16,968 nt of DNA from NCBI GenBank assembly GCA_003645395.1, contig QNFC01000017.1, positions 1 to 16,968 on the forward strand, read 5' to 3'. The translations under genes were made by a program, and so were the position numbers. The first letter of the stretch is position 1; each line of letters begins with the position of its first letter. Source of the stretch: Gammaproteobacteria bacterium. Its GTDB lineage: Bacteria; Pseudomonadota; Gammaproteobacteria; Immundisolibacterales; Immundisolibacteraceae. Shown piece by piece: positions 6,366 to 14,146 of this stretch. Below the pieces are notes generated by a model. The model made no database searches and had not been told where the DNA came from. It worked only from the letters and a program-made list of their open reading frames with translations.

Positions 6366-8173
6366 AGGTTTGCAAAGTAGTAGTCAAACAACTTCCGGGC
6401 AATCGGCGCAGCGGTGCCACTTCCCGATCCACCATTTTCCACAATCACCGCCACGACTAGTTGAGGATTCTCAACCGGCGCAAAAGCAATAAACAGGGCA
6501 TGATCCTGAAGCTTTTTAGCAACTTCACCCCGGTTTTTCTTTTCATCTTTATCCTGACTCAGCTGATAAACCTGGGCTGTGCCGGTTTTACCCGCTATCT
6601 GATAGTCAATACCCTTACCAATTTTTCGGGCAGTTCCTTTCGGTCCATGCACGACCGCCGTCATCCCCTCAATGATCGTATCCCAGGTAGCGTCTGGCGC
6701 CTGTACCGCGTATTTTTCCGACTCCTCTGTCCGGAGCAAAAGATGGGGACGCACATCTTTACCCCGTTGCGCAAGAATCGCGGTTGCCCGTGCCAGCTGC
6801 AGGACAGTCGCCGAATTATAGCCCTGGCCGATCCCGCTAATAACGGTCTCACCCAGATACCATGGTTCACCAAGAGCCGCCTGCTTCCATTCCGACGAGG
6901 GTAACAATCCGACACTTTCGCGGCCTAGCTCCAATCCCGTTCGGGCACCAAAGCCAAAACGGGCAAGATGATGGTGCATGCGGTCAATGCCAAGGCTAAC
7001 CGCCAAATTGTAAAAAAACACATCACAAGATTGAGTAATCGCGCCGACAAGATCCAGAGAACCATGTCCCCAGCGCTTCCAGCAGCGGTATCTTCGTTCT
7101 CTGCCATCCAGTTGAAAGAAGCCGGGGCAGAAAATTCGTGAGGTCACATCAATATCCTCTTCTATACCGGCAAAGCCAACAAACGGCTTCAACGTCGACC
7201 CTGGTGGGTACTGACCCCGAGTCGCGCGATTAAATAGTGGCCGTAACGGATCGTGAAGTAGCCCCTGATACGCGTCGTTGCCAATTCCACGCACAAACAA
7301 ATTTGGATCAAACGCTGGCCAGCTAACCAGTGCGAGAATCGCACCGTTATCGGGTTTCATTGCCACAATCGCACCGGCCTGATCACCCAATGCCACGACG
7401 GCGGCCCGTTGAAAACCGACGTCGATAGTCAGCTGAATAAGCTCGCCGGCACCGGGAGTACCTCGCTGCAACTCCCTCACCTCACGTCCGCGGGCGTTAC
7501 GCTCGACGATGCGAAAACTGTTGTCACCATGCAGTTGTGACTCATAAACCAGTTCAATCCCTGATTTGCCGTAAAAGCGAGTGCCACGGTAGCGATCAGC
7601 ATTAACCTGCTTCAGGTCTTTCTCCGACATACGGCCAACATAACCAACCAGGTGAGCAAGCAGTGGGCCGTACGGATAACTTCGTACCGACTCCGCATCA
7701 AGACGAATACCCTGAAAGCGGTGGCTGTTAACCGCAAGAACCGCCAACTCCTCCTCACTCAAGTGACCGCGTAACACCACTGCATCAAAAGGTTGGCTGC
7801 GTCCGCGTTGCTGGCTAAATCGCTCTATATCCGCATCACTAATATCAATTAACCCACCAAGACTCGCGATGAGTTCATCAAGGTCGTCCACCTCTTCCGG
7901 TACCAGGCTTAGGCTAAATGCCGGCACATTAACCGCTAATAACTCGCCGTGACGATCGACGATGGCTCCACGCACCGGTGGCAACACCTCGAGCCGCAAT
8001 CGGTTACTGCGCGATGCGGTAGCGTAGTGCTCATGATCGACCACCTGTAAGAAATAGAGTCTGGCAAACAACAACATCAGTACGGCCATAACAGCTACCG
8101 ACGCGACTAACGCCCGCAACGAGTATCGCCGCAAGTCCTGACGATGATCGGCAAGGGTCTCCTGCCTTTTCAT
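6362..8173 (-). CDS. mrdA: Penicillin-binding protein 2, elongation-specific transpeptidase
   Basis: PBP2 cross-links sidewall peptidoglycan in the elongasome and activates RodA. A single N-terminal membrane anchor (about residues 20-42) is followed by the pedestal domain and the transpeptidase domain. Motifs, numbered from the ATG at 8173, are S326-T-L-K329 (YPPGSTLKP), S382-C-D384 and K529-T-G531. C349, C364, H370 and C383 occupy the places of the zinc ligands described in Acinetobacter PBP2 (Asp, Asp, His, Cys). I chose ATG 8173 because the protein then begins MKRQETLADH like other PBP2s, with GGGGTGG about 10 bases upstream. A GTG at 8203 would add 10 residues and remains possible. The gene follows mreD by about 80 bp and overlaps rodA by 4 bp. 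pbpA is a synonym. Confidence 0.95.
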   Translation of the reverse strand: MKRQETLADHRQDLRRYSLRALVASVAVMAVLMLLFARLYFLQVVDHEHYATASRSNRLRLEVLPPVRGAIVDRHGELLAVNVPAFSLSLVPEEVDDLDELIASLGGLIDISDADIERFSQQRGRSQPFDAVVLRGHLSEEELAVLAVNSHRFQGIRLDAESVRSYPYGPLLAHLVGYVGRMSEKDLKQVNADRYRGTRFYGKSGIELVYESQLHGDNSFRIVERNARGREVRELQRGTPGAGELIQLTIDVGFQRAAVVALGDQAGAIVAMKPDNGAILALVSWPAFDPNLFVRGIGNDAYQGLLHDPLRPLFNRATRGQYPPGSTLKPFVGFAGIEEDIDVTSRIFCPGFFQLDGRERRYRCWKRWGHGSLDLVGAITQSCDVFFYNLAVSLGIDRMHHHLARFGFGARTGLELGRESVGLLPSSEWKQAALGEPWYLGETVISGIGQGYNSATVLQLARATAILAQRGKDVRPHLLLRTEESEKYAVQAPDATWDTIIEGMTAVVHGPKGTARKIGKGIDYQIAGKTGTAQVYQLSQDKDEKKNRGEVAKKLQDHALFIAFAPVENPQLVVAVIVENGGSGSGTAAPIARKLFDYYFANL

Positions 8174-8252
8174 GCCGGTGATACCACCCCGGTCGACGCC
8201 CACCTCATTAATCGATGCGAGCTCACACCAGATTAACCATTATTAAATTGAA

Positions 8253-8744
8253 TCATGAGGGCAACAAGGCCCTCTTTCGCCAACGCTGAACTAACGCGTA
8301 GATCAGAGGCCAAAATACGACACTGGCCGGTAACGAAAACCAGAACTCGATGGTGGGCAGCCTGCCTGTCATCCCAAGCACTGCCATAGCCAACAACTTC
8401 CCGAGCACCATCAGGATGAGGACAAATAGAGTCTGCTGAAACCGAGGCAACATTCGGATTTGTTGGTAAAGCATCAGAGTTATATACGCCTGCATCGACA
8501 ACACCATTGCGTGCAGACCGATTAAGCCACTACTACTTACATCCACCAACAACCCGGCCACCCAGGCCACGCCAACACCCACTCGCTGTGGAGCCATCAA
8601 ACTCCAGTAGATCACTATCACAGCCAACACATCGGGCCGAAATGACCCCAGAAATTGCGGCAACACCATGCTGTCGATAATCAATGCCGCTAGCAAAGTG
8701 GTCAAAATCAACCATCCATCACGCCAGTTGGCCACGTCATTCAT
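8253..8744 (-). CDS. mreD: Rod shape-determining protein MreD
   Basis: MreD is a small integral inner-membrane protein that connects MreC to the RodA-PBP2 machinery. The 163 residues are mostly hydrophobic, with about five membrane segments and a basic C-terminus (WRKRALLPS). The length equals the usual size in gammaproteobacteria (E. coli 162). The N-terminal pattern (DSMVLPQFLGSFRPDVLAVIVIYWSL) matches the conserved MreD motif with P, RPD and L-YW. The ATG overlaps the mreC stop as ATGA. The family is poorly conserved, so position directly after mreC supports the call. Confidence 0.92.
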   Translation of the reverse strand: MNDVANWRDGWLILTTLLAALIIDSMVLPQFLGSFRPDVLAVIVIYWSLMAPQRVGVGVAWVAGLLVDVSSSGLIGLHAMVLSMQAYITLMLYQQIRMLPRFQQTLFVLILMVLGKLLAMAVLGMTGRLPTIEFWFSLPASVVFWPLIYALVQRWRKRALLPS

Positions 8745-9640
8745 TCATGATCACCATCGTCAGCCTGATCATCAACTAAGTCATCAGTAACAGGTTCTTC
8801 TATGGTCTGCACAGCGCGATCTGGCCAGAGCAACAACACCTCCTGTACCTTACCCGGATCAGCCACCGGCACGGCGACTACCTCGGCAAATTTCTCTCCG
8901 ACAGGAGTGGAAACCGAACGTACAGTCGCCACCGGATAACCGGCAGGAAAGACTTTTCCCAACCCTGAACTCAACAACAAGTCACCTTCACGAATATCGG
9001 CGTGAGCCGCCAGAAACGGCAACCTCAGCAATCCCGAGGGCCCATCCCCACGAGCAATCGCCCGTTGACCACTGCGCTGGTCAATCACCGGCAAGGCATG
9101 GCTCGAATCTGTAATCAACAATACCTGGGCGCTGTAACGTGACAGATGAACAACCTGACCAAATACACCGGCACTACTGATTACTGGCTGTCCTAGAAAC
9201 ACATCAGCCTGGCTACCAAGGTTAATTTGCACTTGCAGAGTATGCGGGTCTAGCGACACCTGAACGATTCGCGCTAATCGGTAGCGAGTCGGCAAGCTCG
9301 AAGTAGCGATAGATTGAAGGAGTTCATTTAAACGACGGTTTTCTGCCTGCAGCTTGGCGAATTGCTGATGCTCAGTTGCAAGCTGCTGATTGATCTCCAG
9401 CAGCGCCTTATTTTCCTGCAACAAATGACTCCGCGCAGCCACGACTTCCGTCCATCCATGCCAGCGCTGGGCAGGCCAATCGGCAACAAACTGGATCGGC
9501 TGCATAACTGTTAACAGCCAACCTCGCGGCATTTCCAGGACCCGATAACGGTGATCGGCAACCATCGCAACGGTGGAAATTAACAGGAGCAAAACAAAAC
9601 GCAGGGTAATTGCTGGCGCTTTGACAAAAAGTGTATTCAT
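8741..9640 (-). CDS. mreC: Rod shape-determining protein MreC
   Basis: MreC is a bitopic inner-membrane protein whose periplasmic part binds and activates PBP2. It has a short cytoplasmic tail, one membrane helix at about residues 12-29, and a Gln/Glu/Leu-rich coiled coil at about 65-112. Two beta-barrel subdomains follow, with the family signatures LGQPVISSAGVFGQV, VLLITDSSHALPV and EGDLLLSSGLGKVFPAGYPVA. The 299 residues end in an acidic tail (DDLVDDQADDGDHE), unlike the long Pro/Ala-rich tail of E. coli MreC (367 residues). The gene lies 123 bp after mreB, the longest gap in the unit, and overlaps mreD by 4 bp. Confidence 0.95.
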   Translation of the reverse strand: MNTLFVKAPAITLRFVLLLLISTVAMVADHRYRVLEMPRGWLLTVMQPIQFVADWPAQRWHGWTEVVAARSHLLQENKALLEINQQLATEHQQFAKLQAENRRLNELLQSIATSSLPTRYRLARIVQVSLDPHTLQVQINLGSQADVFLGQPVISSAGVFGQVVHLSRYSAQVLLITDSSHALPVIDQRSGQRAIARGDGPSGLLRLPFLAAHADIREGDLLLSSGLGKVFPAGYPVATVRSVSTPVGEKFAEVVAVPVADPGKVQEVLLLWPDRAVQTIEEPVTDDLVDDQADDGDHE

Positions 9641-9693
9641 TTACCCACGGCACCAAATTTAGCCGACAACACGATGGCTATGTCCGTCAGCGG

Positions 9694-9726
9694 CATGTGA
9701 CGTGTTCGGGCTGCGCTGCCCACATG
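9694..9726 (-). other. Inverted repeats in the mreB-mreC spacer (possible mRNA hairpin)
   Basis: The 123-bp mreB-mreC spacer contains nested inverted repeats: CATGTG (9694-9699) with CACATG (9721-9726), enclosing GGGC (9708-9711) with GCCC (9718-9721). An 8-base bulge makes the structure imperfect, and the base at 9721 is shared by both arms. Two near-copies of TGTTCGG also occur nearby. No T run follows on the minus strand, so a classical terminator is unlikely. A processing or attenuation site that lets MreB exceed MreC/MreD is possible but is inference. Confidence 0.3.
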
Positions 9727-9763
9727 TGTTCGGCCAAACTGACCCTCGTCGTCGCTAGCTCAA

Positions 9764-10810
9764 TCAGTCGCTAAAAACATCACTGATATCGTCGATAAAG
9801 TCGAGCGCCATTTCTCCGCCATGGGCCACGCACATCATTGGGTCTTCGGCTATCACCACCGGCAAGCCGGTCTCTTCGGCCAACAGCCGGTCAATATCCG
9901 TCAGCAGCGCACCACCACCCGTCAGCACCATTCCTTTTTCAGCGACGTCTGCACTCAGCTCCGGCGGGGTCTGCTCGAGCGTATTCCGCACAGCACTAAC
10001 GATCCCCTGTAAAGGTTCCTGCAAAGCCTCTAACACCTCATTACTGTTCAACGTAAAACTACGCGGGATACCTTCAGCCAGATTCCGGCCTTTAACCTCC
10101 ATCTCGCGCACCTCATTGCCGGGGTATGCACTGCCAATTTGGTGTTTGATTAGTTCTGCGGTGGTTTCACCAATGAGCGTGCCGTAGTTACGACGTACAT
10201 AATTAACAATGGCATCATCGAACCGGTCGCCACCGATTCTTACAGAATCGGAAAATACTAATCCGTTTAGGGAAATCACGGCTATTTCGGTGGTCCCGCC
10301 ACCGATATCAAGCACCATGGACCCGGTTGCTTCGCTTACCGACAGCCCGGCACCGATCGCCGCCGCCATCGGCTCTTCCACCAGAAACACGTCGCGAGCA
10401 CCAGCGCCCATCGCTGATTCGCGAATCGCCCGCCGCTCCACCTGAGTGGAACCACACGGCACACAAATGACCACCCGCGGACTGGGCCGAAAAAAACTGC
10501 TCGGGTGCACCTTGCGAATAAAGTGTTGAAGCATTTTTTCAGTGACAAAAAAATCAGCGATCACTCCATCTTTTAACGGTCGAATCGCTTCAATATTCCC
10601 GGGAGTACGCCCAAGCATCCGTTTAGCCTCAATACCCACCGCCTGCACTATCTTGCGACCGCCCTGATTGGTATGGCGAATAGCCACCACCGACGGCTCA
10701 TTCAGCACGACACCCTGGCCGCGAACACAGATCAGCGTATTCGCTGTACCCAGATCAATCGCAAGATCACTGGAAAAAAACCCTAACAGCTTTTTGAACA
10801 TGAACAACAT
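9764..10810 (-). CDS. mreB: Rod shape-determining protein MreB (bacterial actin)
   Basis: MreB forms membrane-bound ATP-dependent filaments that orient the elongasome. The 348 residues match E. coli MreB (347) closely along their whole length. Actin-fold nucleotide-binding motifs are DLGTANT (19-25, phosphate 1), DIGGGTTE (168-175, phosphate 2) and GMVLTGGGALL (293-303, adenosine). The N-terminal MFKKLLGFF is the hydrophobic/basic membrane-binding stretch. Two starts are possible: ATG 10810, used here, and ATG 10801, which gives a protein aligning more exactly with the E. coli start. The AGGG at 10813-10816 lies close to the first and 12 bases from the second. mreB is the first gene of the minus-strand unit, divergent from gatC. 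Confidence 0.97.
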   Translation of the reverse strand: MLFMFKKLLGFFSSDLAIDLGTANTLICVRGQGVVLNEPSVVAIRHTNQGGRKIVQAVGIEAKRMLGRTPGNIEAIRPLKDGVIADFFVTEKMLQHFIRKVHPSSFFRPSPRVVICVPCGSTQVERRAIRESAMGAGARDVFLVEEPMAAAIGAGLSVSEATGSMVLDIGGGTTEIAVISLNGLVFSDSVRIGGDRFDDAIVNYVRRNYGTLIGETTAELIKHQIGSAYPGNEVREMEVKGRNLAEGIPRSFTLNSNEVLEALQEPLQGIVSAVRNTLEQTPPELSADVAEKGMVLTGGGALLTDIDRLLAEETGLPVVIAEDPMMCVAHGGEMALDFIDDISDVFSD

Positions 10811-10961
10811 TCACCCTGGTATTGGAAACACCCTTTCGTTAGAGCGCACCTAGTATCTACTATCAGCGGCCAACTACCACCGACTATGGAAATCTTATTT
10901 TCAAGAAGGTCAATAACCTACCGGCCAGACTGAAAAATCTCTTACAGATTTGAAATCGACT

Positions 10962-10967
10962 ACTATA
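10962..10967 (-). promoter_or_regulatory. Candidate -10 box of the mreB operon promoter
   Basis: TATAGT on the minus strand is one mismatch from TATAAT and lies about 150 bp upstream of mreB. The hexamer at 17-bp spacing (TTTTCT, 10985-10990) is a poor -35, and a better TTACAT (10990-10995) is too far away. Another weak candidate is TTGACC at 10908-10913 with no good -10. Confidence is low. Confidence 0.3.
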
Positions 10968-11076
10968 ACTAACTGCTTTAATTGAGAAAATGTAACAACG
11001 CCATTAAGTAATCGCAACTTGCAAAAACAGTCAACTCAACCCAGACCCACCCAATACACTAACGGCGACTACCCTA

Positions 11077-11082
11077 TATAAT
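11077..11082 (+). promoter_or_regulatory. Candidate -10 box of the gatCA promoter
   Basis: A perfect TATAAT lies 74 bp upstream of the gatC start, which would give a leader of roughly 65-70 bases. No good TTGACA-like -35 is found at 16-18 bp spacing (for example ATACAC at 11054-11059). The box is credible because of its position and exact match, but the promoter may depend on an activator or be weak. Confidence 0.45.
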
Positions 11083-11156
11083 GTAGCTTAATCCGGCTAG
11101 TGCTCCTTGCTTAACGGCCCCCAATTTACCCAATTAAAGCAGAAAGTCGAAAAATC

Positions 11157-11459
11157 ATGTCCGTCAGCCATTCCGATGTCAAACAGGCCGCTCATTTAGC
11201 CCGAATTGGACTCGACCCAGTCCAAATTGATCACCATCTACAAGACTTACAGCAAATTTTAAAACTGGTTGAACAAATCAGCGCCGTCGATACCGACGGA
11301 ATAGAACCCTTATCCAATCCACTGGATGCGATACAACGCATGCGTGAAGATCTGGTCACCGAATCAGATCAGCACGATAAATTTCAACCTCTGTCTGCAG
11401 CAACCCAGGACAGCCATTACCTGGTTCCTAAGGTAATCGAACAGGTAACAACCGAATAA
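11157..11459 (+). CDS. gatC: Asp-tRNA(Asn)/Glu-tRNA(Gln) amidotransferase subunit C
   Basis: GatC is the small subunit that wraps around and stabilises the GatA-GatB complex of the tRNA-dependent amidotransferase. The 100-residue length is typical. Family features are the N-terminal helix VKQAAHLARIGL, the central ISAVDTDGIEPLSNP, then MREDLVTE and the C-terminal YLVPKVIE. The ribosome-binding site before the ATG is weak. gatA follows after 52 bp on the same strand, so the two are almost certainly co-transcribed. Confidence 0.95.
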   Translation: MSVSHSDVKQAAHLARIGLDPVQIDHHLQDLQQILKLVEQISAVDTDGIEPLSNPLDAIQRMREDLVTESDQHDKFQPLSAATQDSHYLVPKVIEQVTTE

Positions 11460-11511
11460 CCCCGCACCAACACATTAATTCAGTGGCTATTTTACGGCAA
11501 CCCAACAACAA

Positions 11512-12963
11512 ATGATTGAACAATCTTTCAACGAGTTAGCTTCCGCGTTACGCCGGCGTGAGTTTAGTAGCGTCGAGCTGGTGAGCCAAACCCTAAAACG
11601 CATTGAGACGGTTGATGCGAAGCTACACAGCTTTATCACCATCAACGGAGCAGAAGCGCTAGCTGCTGCGGAACTAGCCGACAAACGGATACGACAGGGC
11701 GATACGGCTCCGTTGCTGGGTATTCCGATCGCTCATAAAGATATTTTCTGCACCGATGGCATTCGCACCAGTTGTGGATCGCGCATGCTCGATAACTTTA
11801 TCGCCCCCTACAACGCTACCGTGGTCGACAAACTAAACGCTGCCGGCGCAGTTAGTTTAGGCAAGCTGAACATGGACGAATTTGCCATGGGCTCGTCAAA
11901 CGAGACCAGCTTTTATGGCCCAACCGTTAACCCCTGGGACACCAACCGGGTACCGGGTGGCAGCTCGGGTGGCAGCGCCGCTGCGGTTGCTGCCGGCCTG
12001 GTGTCGGCGACCACCGGCACCGATACCGGCGGCTCAATCCGTCAGCCGGCAGCCTTTTGTGGCGTCACCGGCATCAAGCCGACCTACGGCCGTGTTTCAC
12101 GGTTTGGCATGATCGCCTTCTCTTCTTCTCTCGACCAGGGCGGAGTATTTGCCCGTAGCGCAGAAGATGCCGCACTAATGCTGCAAGCCATGTGTGGTTA
12201 TGACGAGAAAGACTCCACCAGTCTGAACGCCCCCGTAAACGACATGGCAGGCGGCGTGAAAAATTCGATTGCTGGACTGCGAATTGGTGTGGTCAGCGAC
12301 TATTTCGATGAAGGGTTGGATACGAAGATAGCCGCATCTGTCCACGCTGCCCTGGCTGAACTGGAAAAACTAGGCGCCGTACTGGTCGATATCAAACTGC
12401 CCATGAGCAAGCTGGCAGTACCTGCTTATTACGTGATTGCTTCAGCAGAGGCCTCTTCCAACCTGGCACGTTATGATGGTGTTCGTTATGGCTATCGCGC
12501 TGACAACCCGGTCGACCTTGAAGACATGTACAAACGCACTCGCGAAGAGGCGTTTGGCACCGAAGTAAAGCGCCGCATTCTCACCGGCACTTATGTACTT
12601 TCGGCTGGTTACTACGATGCTTACTATCTGAAGGCTCAGAAAGTAAGACGCTTGATTCGCGATGAGTTTATCGCCGCCTTTGAGCAAGTAGATGTGCTGG
12701 CCGGCCCAACGTCACCTACCACAGCCTTTCAATTTGGCGCCCACGCGGATGACCCCGTGGCCATGTATCTCTCTGACATCTACACCACGGCGGTCAATCT
12801 GGCGGGATTACCGGCCATTTCGGTTCCGGCGCCGCAAGTTGATGGCCTGCCGGTTGGCCTGCAACTCATCGGAAACTTCCTGCAGGAAGACGTTCTATTA
12901 CGCGCAGCTCATCAGTTACAGCAAGCAACAGACTGGCATCAGCTAAGACCACCCCTGGGCTAG
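11512..12963 (+). CDS. gatA: Asp-tRNA(Asn)/Glu-tRNA(Gln) amidotransferase subunit A
   Basis: GatA is the glutaminase subunit: it releases ammonia from glutamine, which is channelled to GatB for conversion of misacylated Glu-tRNA(Gln) or Asp-tRNA(Asn). The 483 residues have the full amidase signature. The Ser-cisSer-Lys triad is K76 (AHKDIF), S151 (GGSSGGS) and S175 (DTGGSIRQPA), with exactly the spacing of Staphylococcus aureus GatA (K79, S154, S178). The chosen ATG at 11512 matches the family start (xEQSFNELASALRRREFSS). Its TAG stop shares three of four bases of CTAG with the stop of the convergent rfbB, so no space remains for a terminator. gatB, normally the next gene, lies 3.7 kb away beyond the rhamnose operon. 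Confidence 0.97.
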   Translation: MIEQSFNELASALRRREFSSVELVSQTLKRIETVDAKLHSFITINGAEALAAAELADKRIRQGDTAPLLGIPIAHKDIFCTDGIRTSCGSRMLDNFIAPYNATVVDKLNAAGAVSLGKLNMDEFAMGSSNETSFYGPTVNPWDTNRVPGGSSGGSAAAVAAGLVSATTGTDTGGSIRQPAAFCGVTGIKPTYGRVSRFGMIAFSSSLDQGGVFARSAEDAALMLQAMCGYDEKDSTSLNAPVNDMAGGVKNSIAGLRIGVVSDYFDEGLDTKIAASVHAALAELEKLGAVLVDIKLPMSKLAVPAYYVIASAEASSNLARYDGVRYGYRADNPVDLEDMYKRTREEAFGTEVKRRILTGTYVLSAGYYDAYYLKAQKVRRLIRDEFIAAFEQVDVLAGPTSPTTAFQFGAHADDPVAMYLSDIYTTAVNLAGLPAISVPAPQVDGLPVGLQLIGNFLQEDVLLRAAHQLQQATDWHQLRPPLG

Positions 12964-14102
12964 CTCGGCTGGCCGTTACCCAAGGAGCTATCTGAGGTTG
13001 CATACTGGCTATCGATCCACTGTTGGTATGAGCCATCCATCACCGCTAGCCACCAGCTCTCGTTAGCCAAATACCATTGCAGAGTATCGGCTAGACCTTG
13101 CTCTATATTGGTTTGCGGGCGGTATCCCAGTTCTCGTTCGATATAGCTGATGTCGACCGCATAACGCCAGTCATGACCGGGACGATCAGACACGTATTCG
13201 ATCAAACTACTACAGGGAACTCCTTTGCTCGCGGGCGACTCGGAATAACGCGCCTGGAGCTCAGGACTGGCGCCAATCACTTCGTCAGCCAGATCACAAA
13301 GTCGTTGCACCAGCTCAATATTGGTTAACTCGGTACCACCGCCGATGTTATAAGTGCCACCAGACTGCCCCGCCCGCAACACCCGATCGATGCCGCGGCA
13401 GTGATCTTCTACAAACAGCCAGTCACGGATATTCTTCCCAGTGCCGTAAATTGGCAGTGCTTTACCGCGCACCAGGTTGCAGATGGTCAACCCGATCAAT
13501 TTCTCCGGAAACTGGTAAGGACCGTAATTATTAGAACAATTACTGATTGTGGTCTGCAGGCCAAAGGTGTGTTGGTATGAGCGCACCAGGTGATCGGCAC
13601 TGGCTTTACTGGCGGCATAGGGCGAGCTGGGCTGATAGGAATGCTCTTCGGTAAAAGCCGGATCATCATTACCCAACGAGCCATACACCTCGTCGGTAGA
13701 AACCTGGTGAAAGCGATGGTCACTGGCCATGCCTTCGGTCAACCAGACCTTTCGCGCTGCCTCAAGCAAACGATGGGTGCCGACAATATTGGTGGATACG
13801 AAAGCGTCGGGCCCGGTAATGGACCGATCAACGTGGGATTCAGCAGCAAAATTAACGATGCCTCCTAGCTGCTGATCACGCAGCAGTGACTCTACCAACG
13901 ACTGATCAGTAATATCACCGTGCACGAAACTGTAGTTAGCCTGCCCCTCAAGAGTAACCAGGCTATTACGGTTGCCCGCGTAAGTCAGCGCATCCAGTAC
14001 CACTACTTTGTCATTCGGGTATTGGCGACACCAATAATGGACGAAATTACTACCAATAAACCCTGCACCACCAGTTATTAGCCATGATCGAATCTTGGTC
14101 AC
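12960..14102 (-). CDS. rfbB: dTDP-glucose 4,6-dehydratase
   Basis: RfbB (RmlB) carries out the second step of dTDP-L-rhamnose synthesis, converting dTDP-glucose to dTDP-4-keto-6-deoxyglucose with bound NAD. The 380-residue extended short-chain dehydrogenase has the Rossmann motif GGAGFIG (11-17), the catalytic T136-D137-E138 (VSTDEVYGS) and Y162-xxx-K166 (SPYAASK). It is slightly longer than E. coli RfbB (361) because of a C-terminal tail. The start is GTG at 14102 with AGGA 8 bases upstream; an ATG 9 bases before it is closed by a stop codon. It lies 44 bp after rfbD, so it is the only gene of the operon not overlapping its neighbour. Its stop overlaps the gatA stop. Confidence 0.96.
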   Translation of the reverse strand: MTKIRSWLITGGAGFIGSNFVHYWCRQYPNDKVVVLDALTYAGNRNSLVTLEGQANYSFVHGDITDQSLVESLLRDQQLGGIVNFAAESHVDRSITGPDAFVSTNIVGTHRLLEAARKVWLTEGMASDHRFHQVSTDEVYGSLGNDDPAFTEEHSYQPSSPYAASKASADHLVRSYQHTFGLQTTISNCSNNYGPYQFPEKLIGLTICNLVRGKALPIYGTGKNIRDWLFVEDHCRGIDRVLRAGQSGGTYNIGGGTELTNIELVQRLCDLADEVIGASPELQARYSESPASKGVPCSSLIEYVSDRPGHDWRYAVDISYIERELGYRPQTNIEQGLADTLQWYLANESWWLAVMDGSYQQWIDSQYATSDSSLGNGQPS

Positions 14103-14146
14103 TTAGTACATCCTAGTTTTTTAGAAATTGATTTCAACCAGATCAG

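Larger units (their letters stand above)
10811..11156. other. 346-bp divergent intergenic region between mreB and gatC
   Basis: No gene is supported here. The stretch is AT-richer than its surroundings and must hold the promoters of the mreB unit (minus) and gatCA (plus), listed separately. An inverted repeat AAATCT-CTTAC-AGATTT lies at 10935-10951, just downstream of the putative mreB -10 box on the minus strand. It could be an operator or a 5'-leader hairpin. I saw no tRNA, riboswitch or convincing small ORF. Confidence 0.6.

Noticed and set aside
8174..8203. PBP2 start at GTG 8203
   Set aside because: Kept only as an alternative. The added MGVDRGGITG is not typical of PBP2, and ATG 8173 with GGGGTGG upstream gives the usual MK start.
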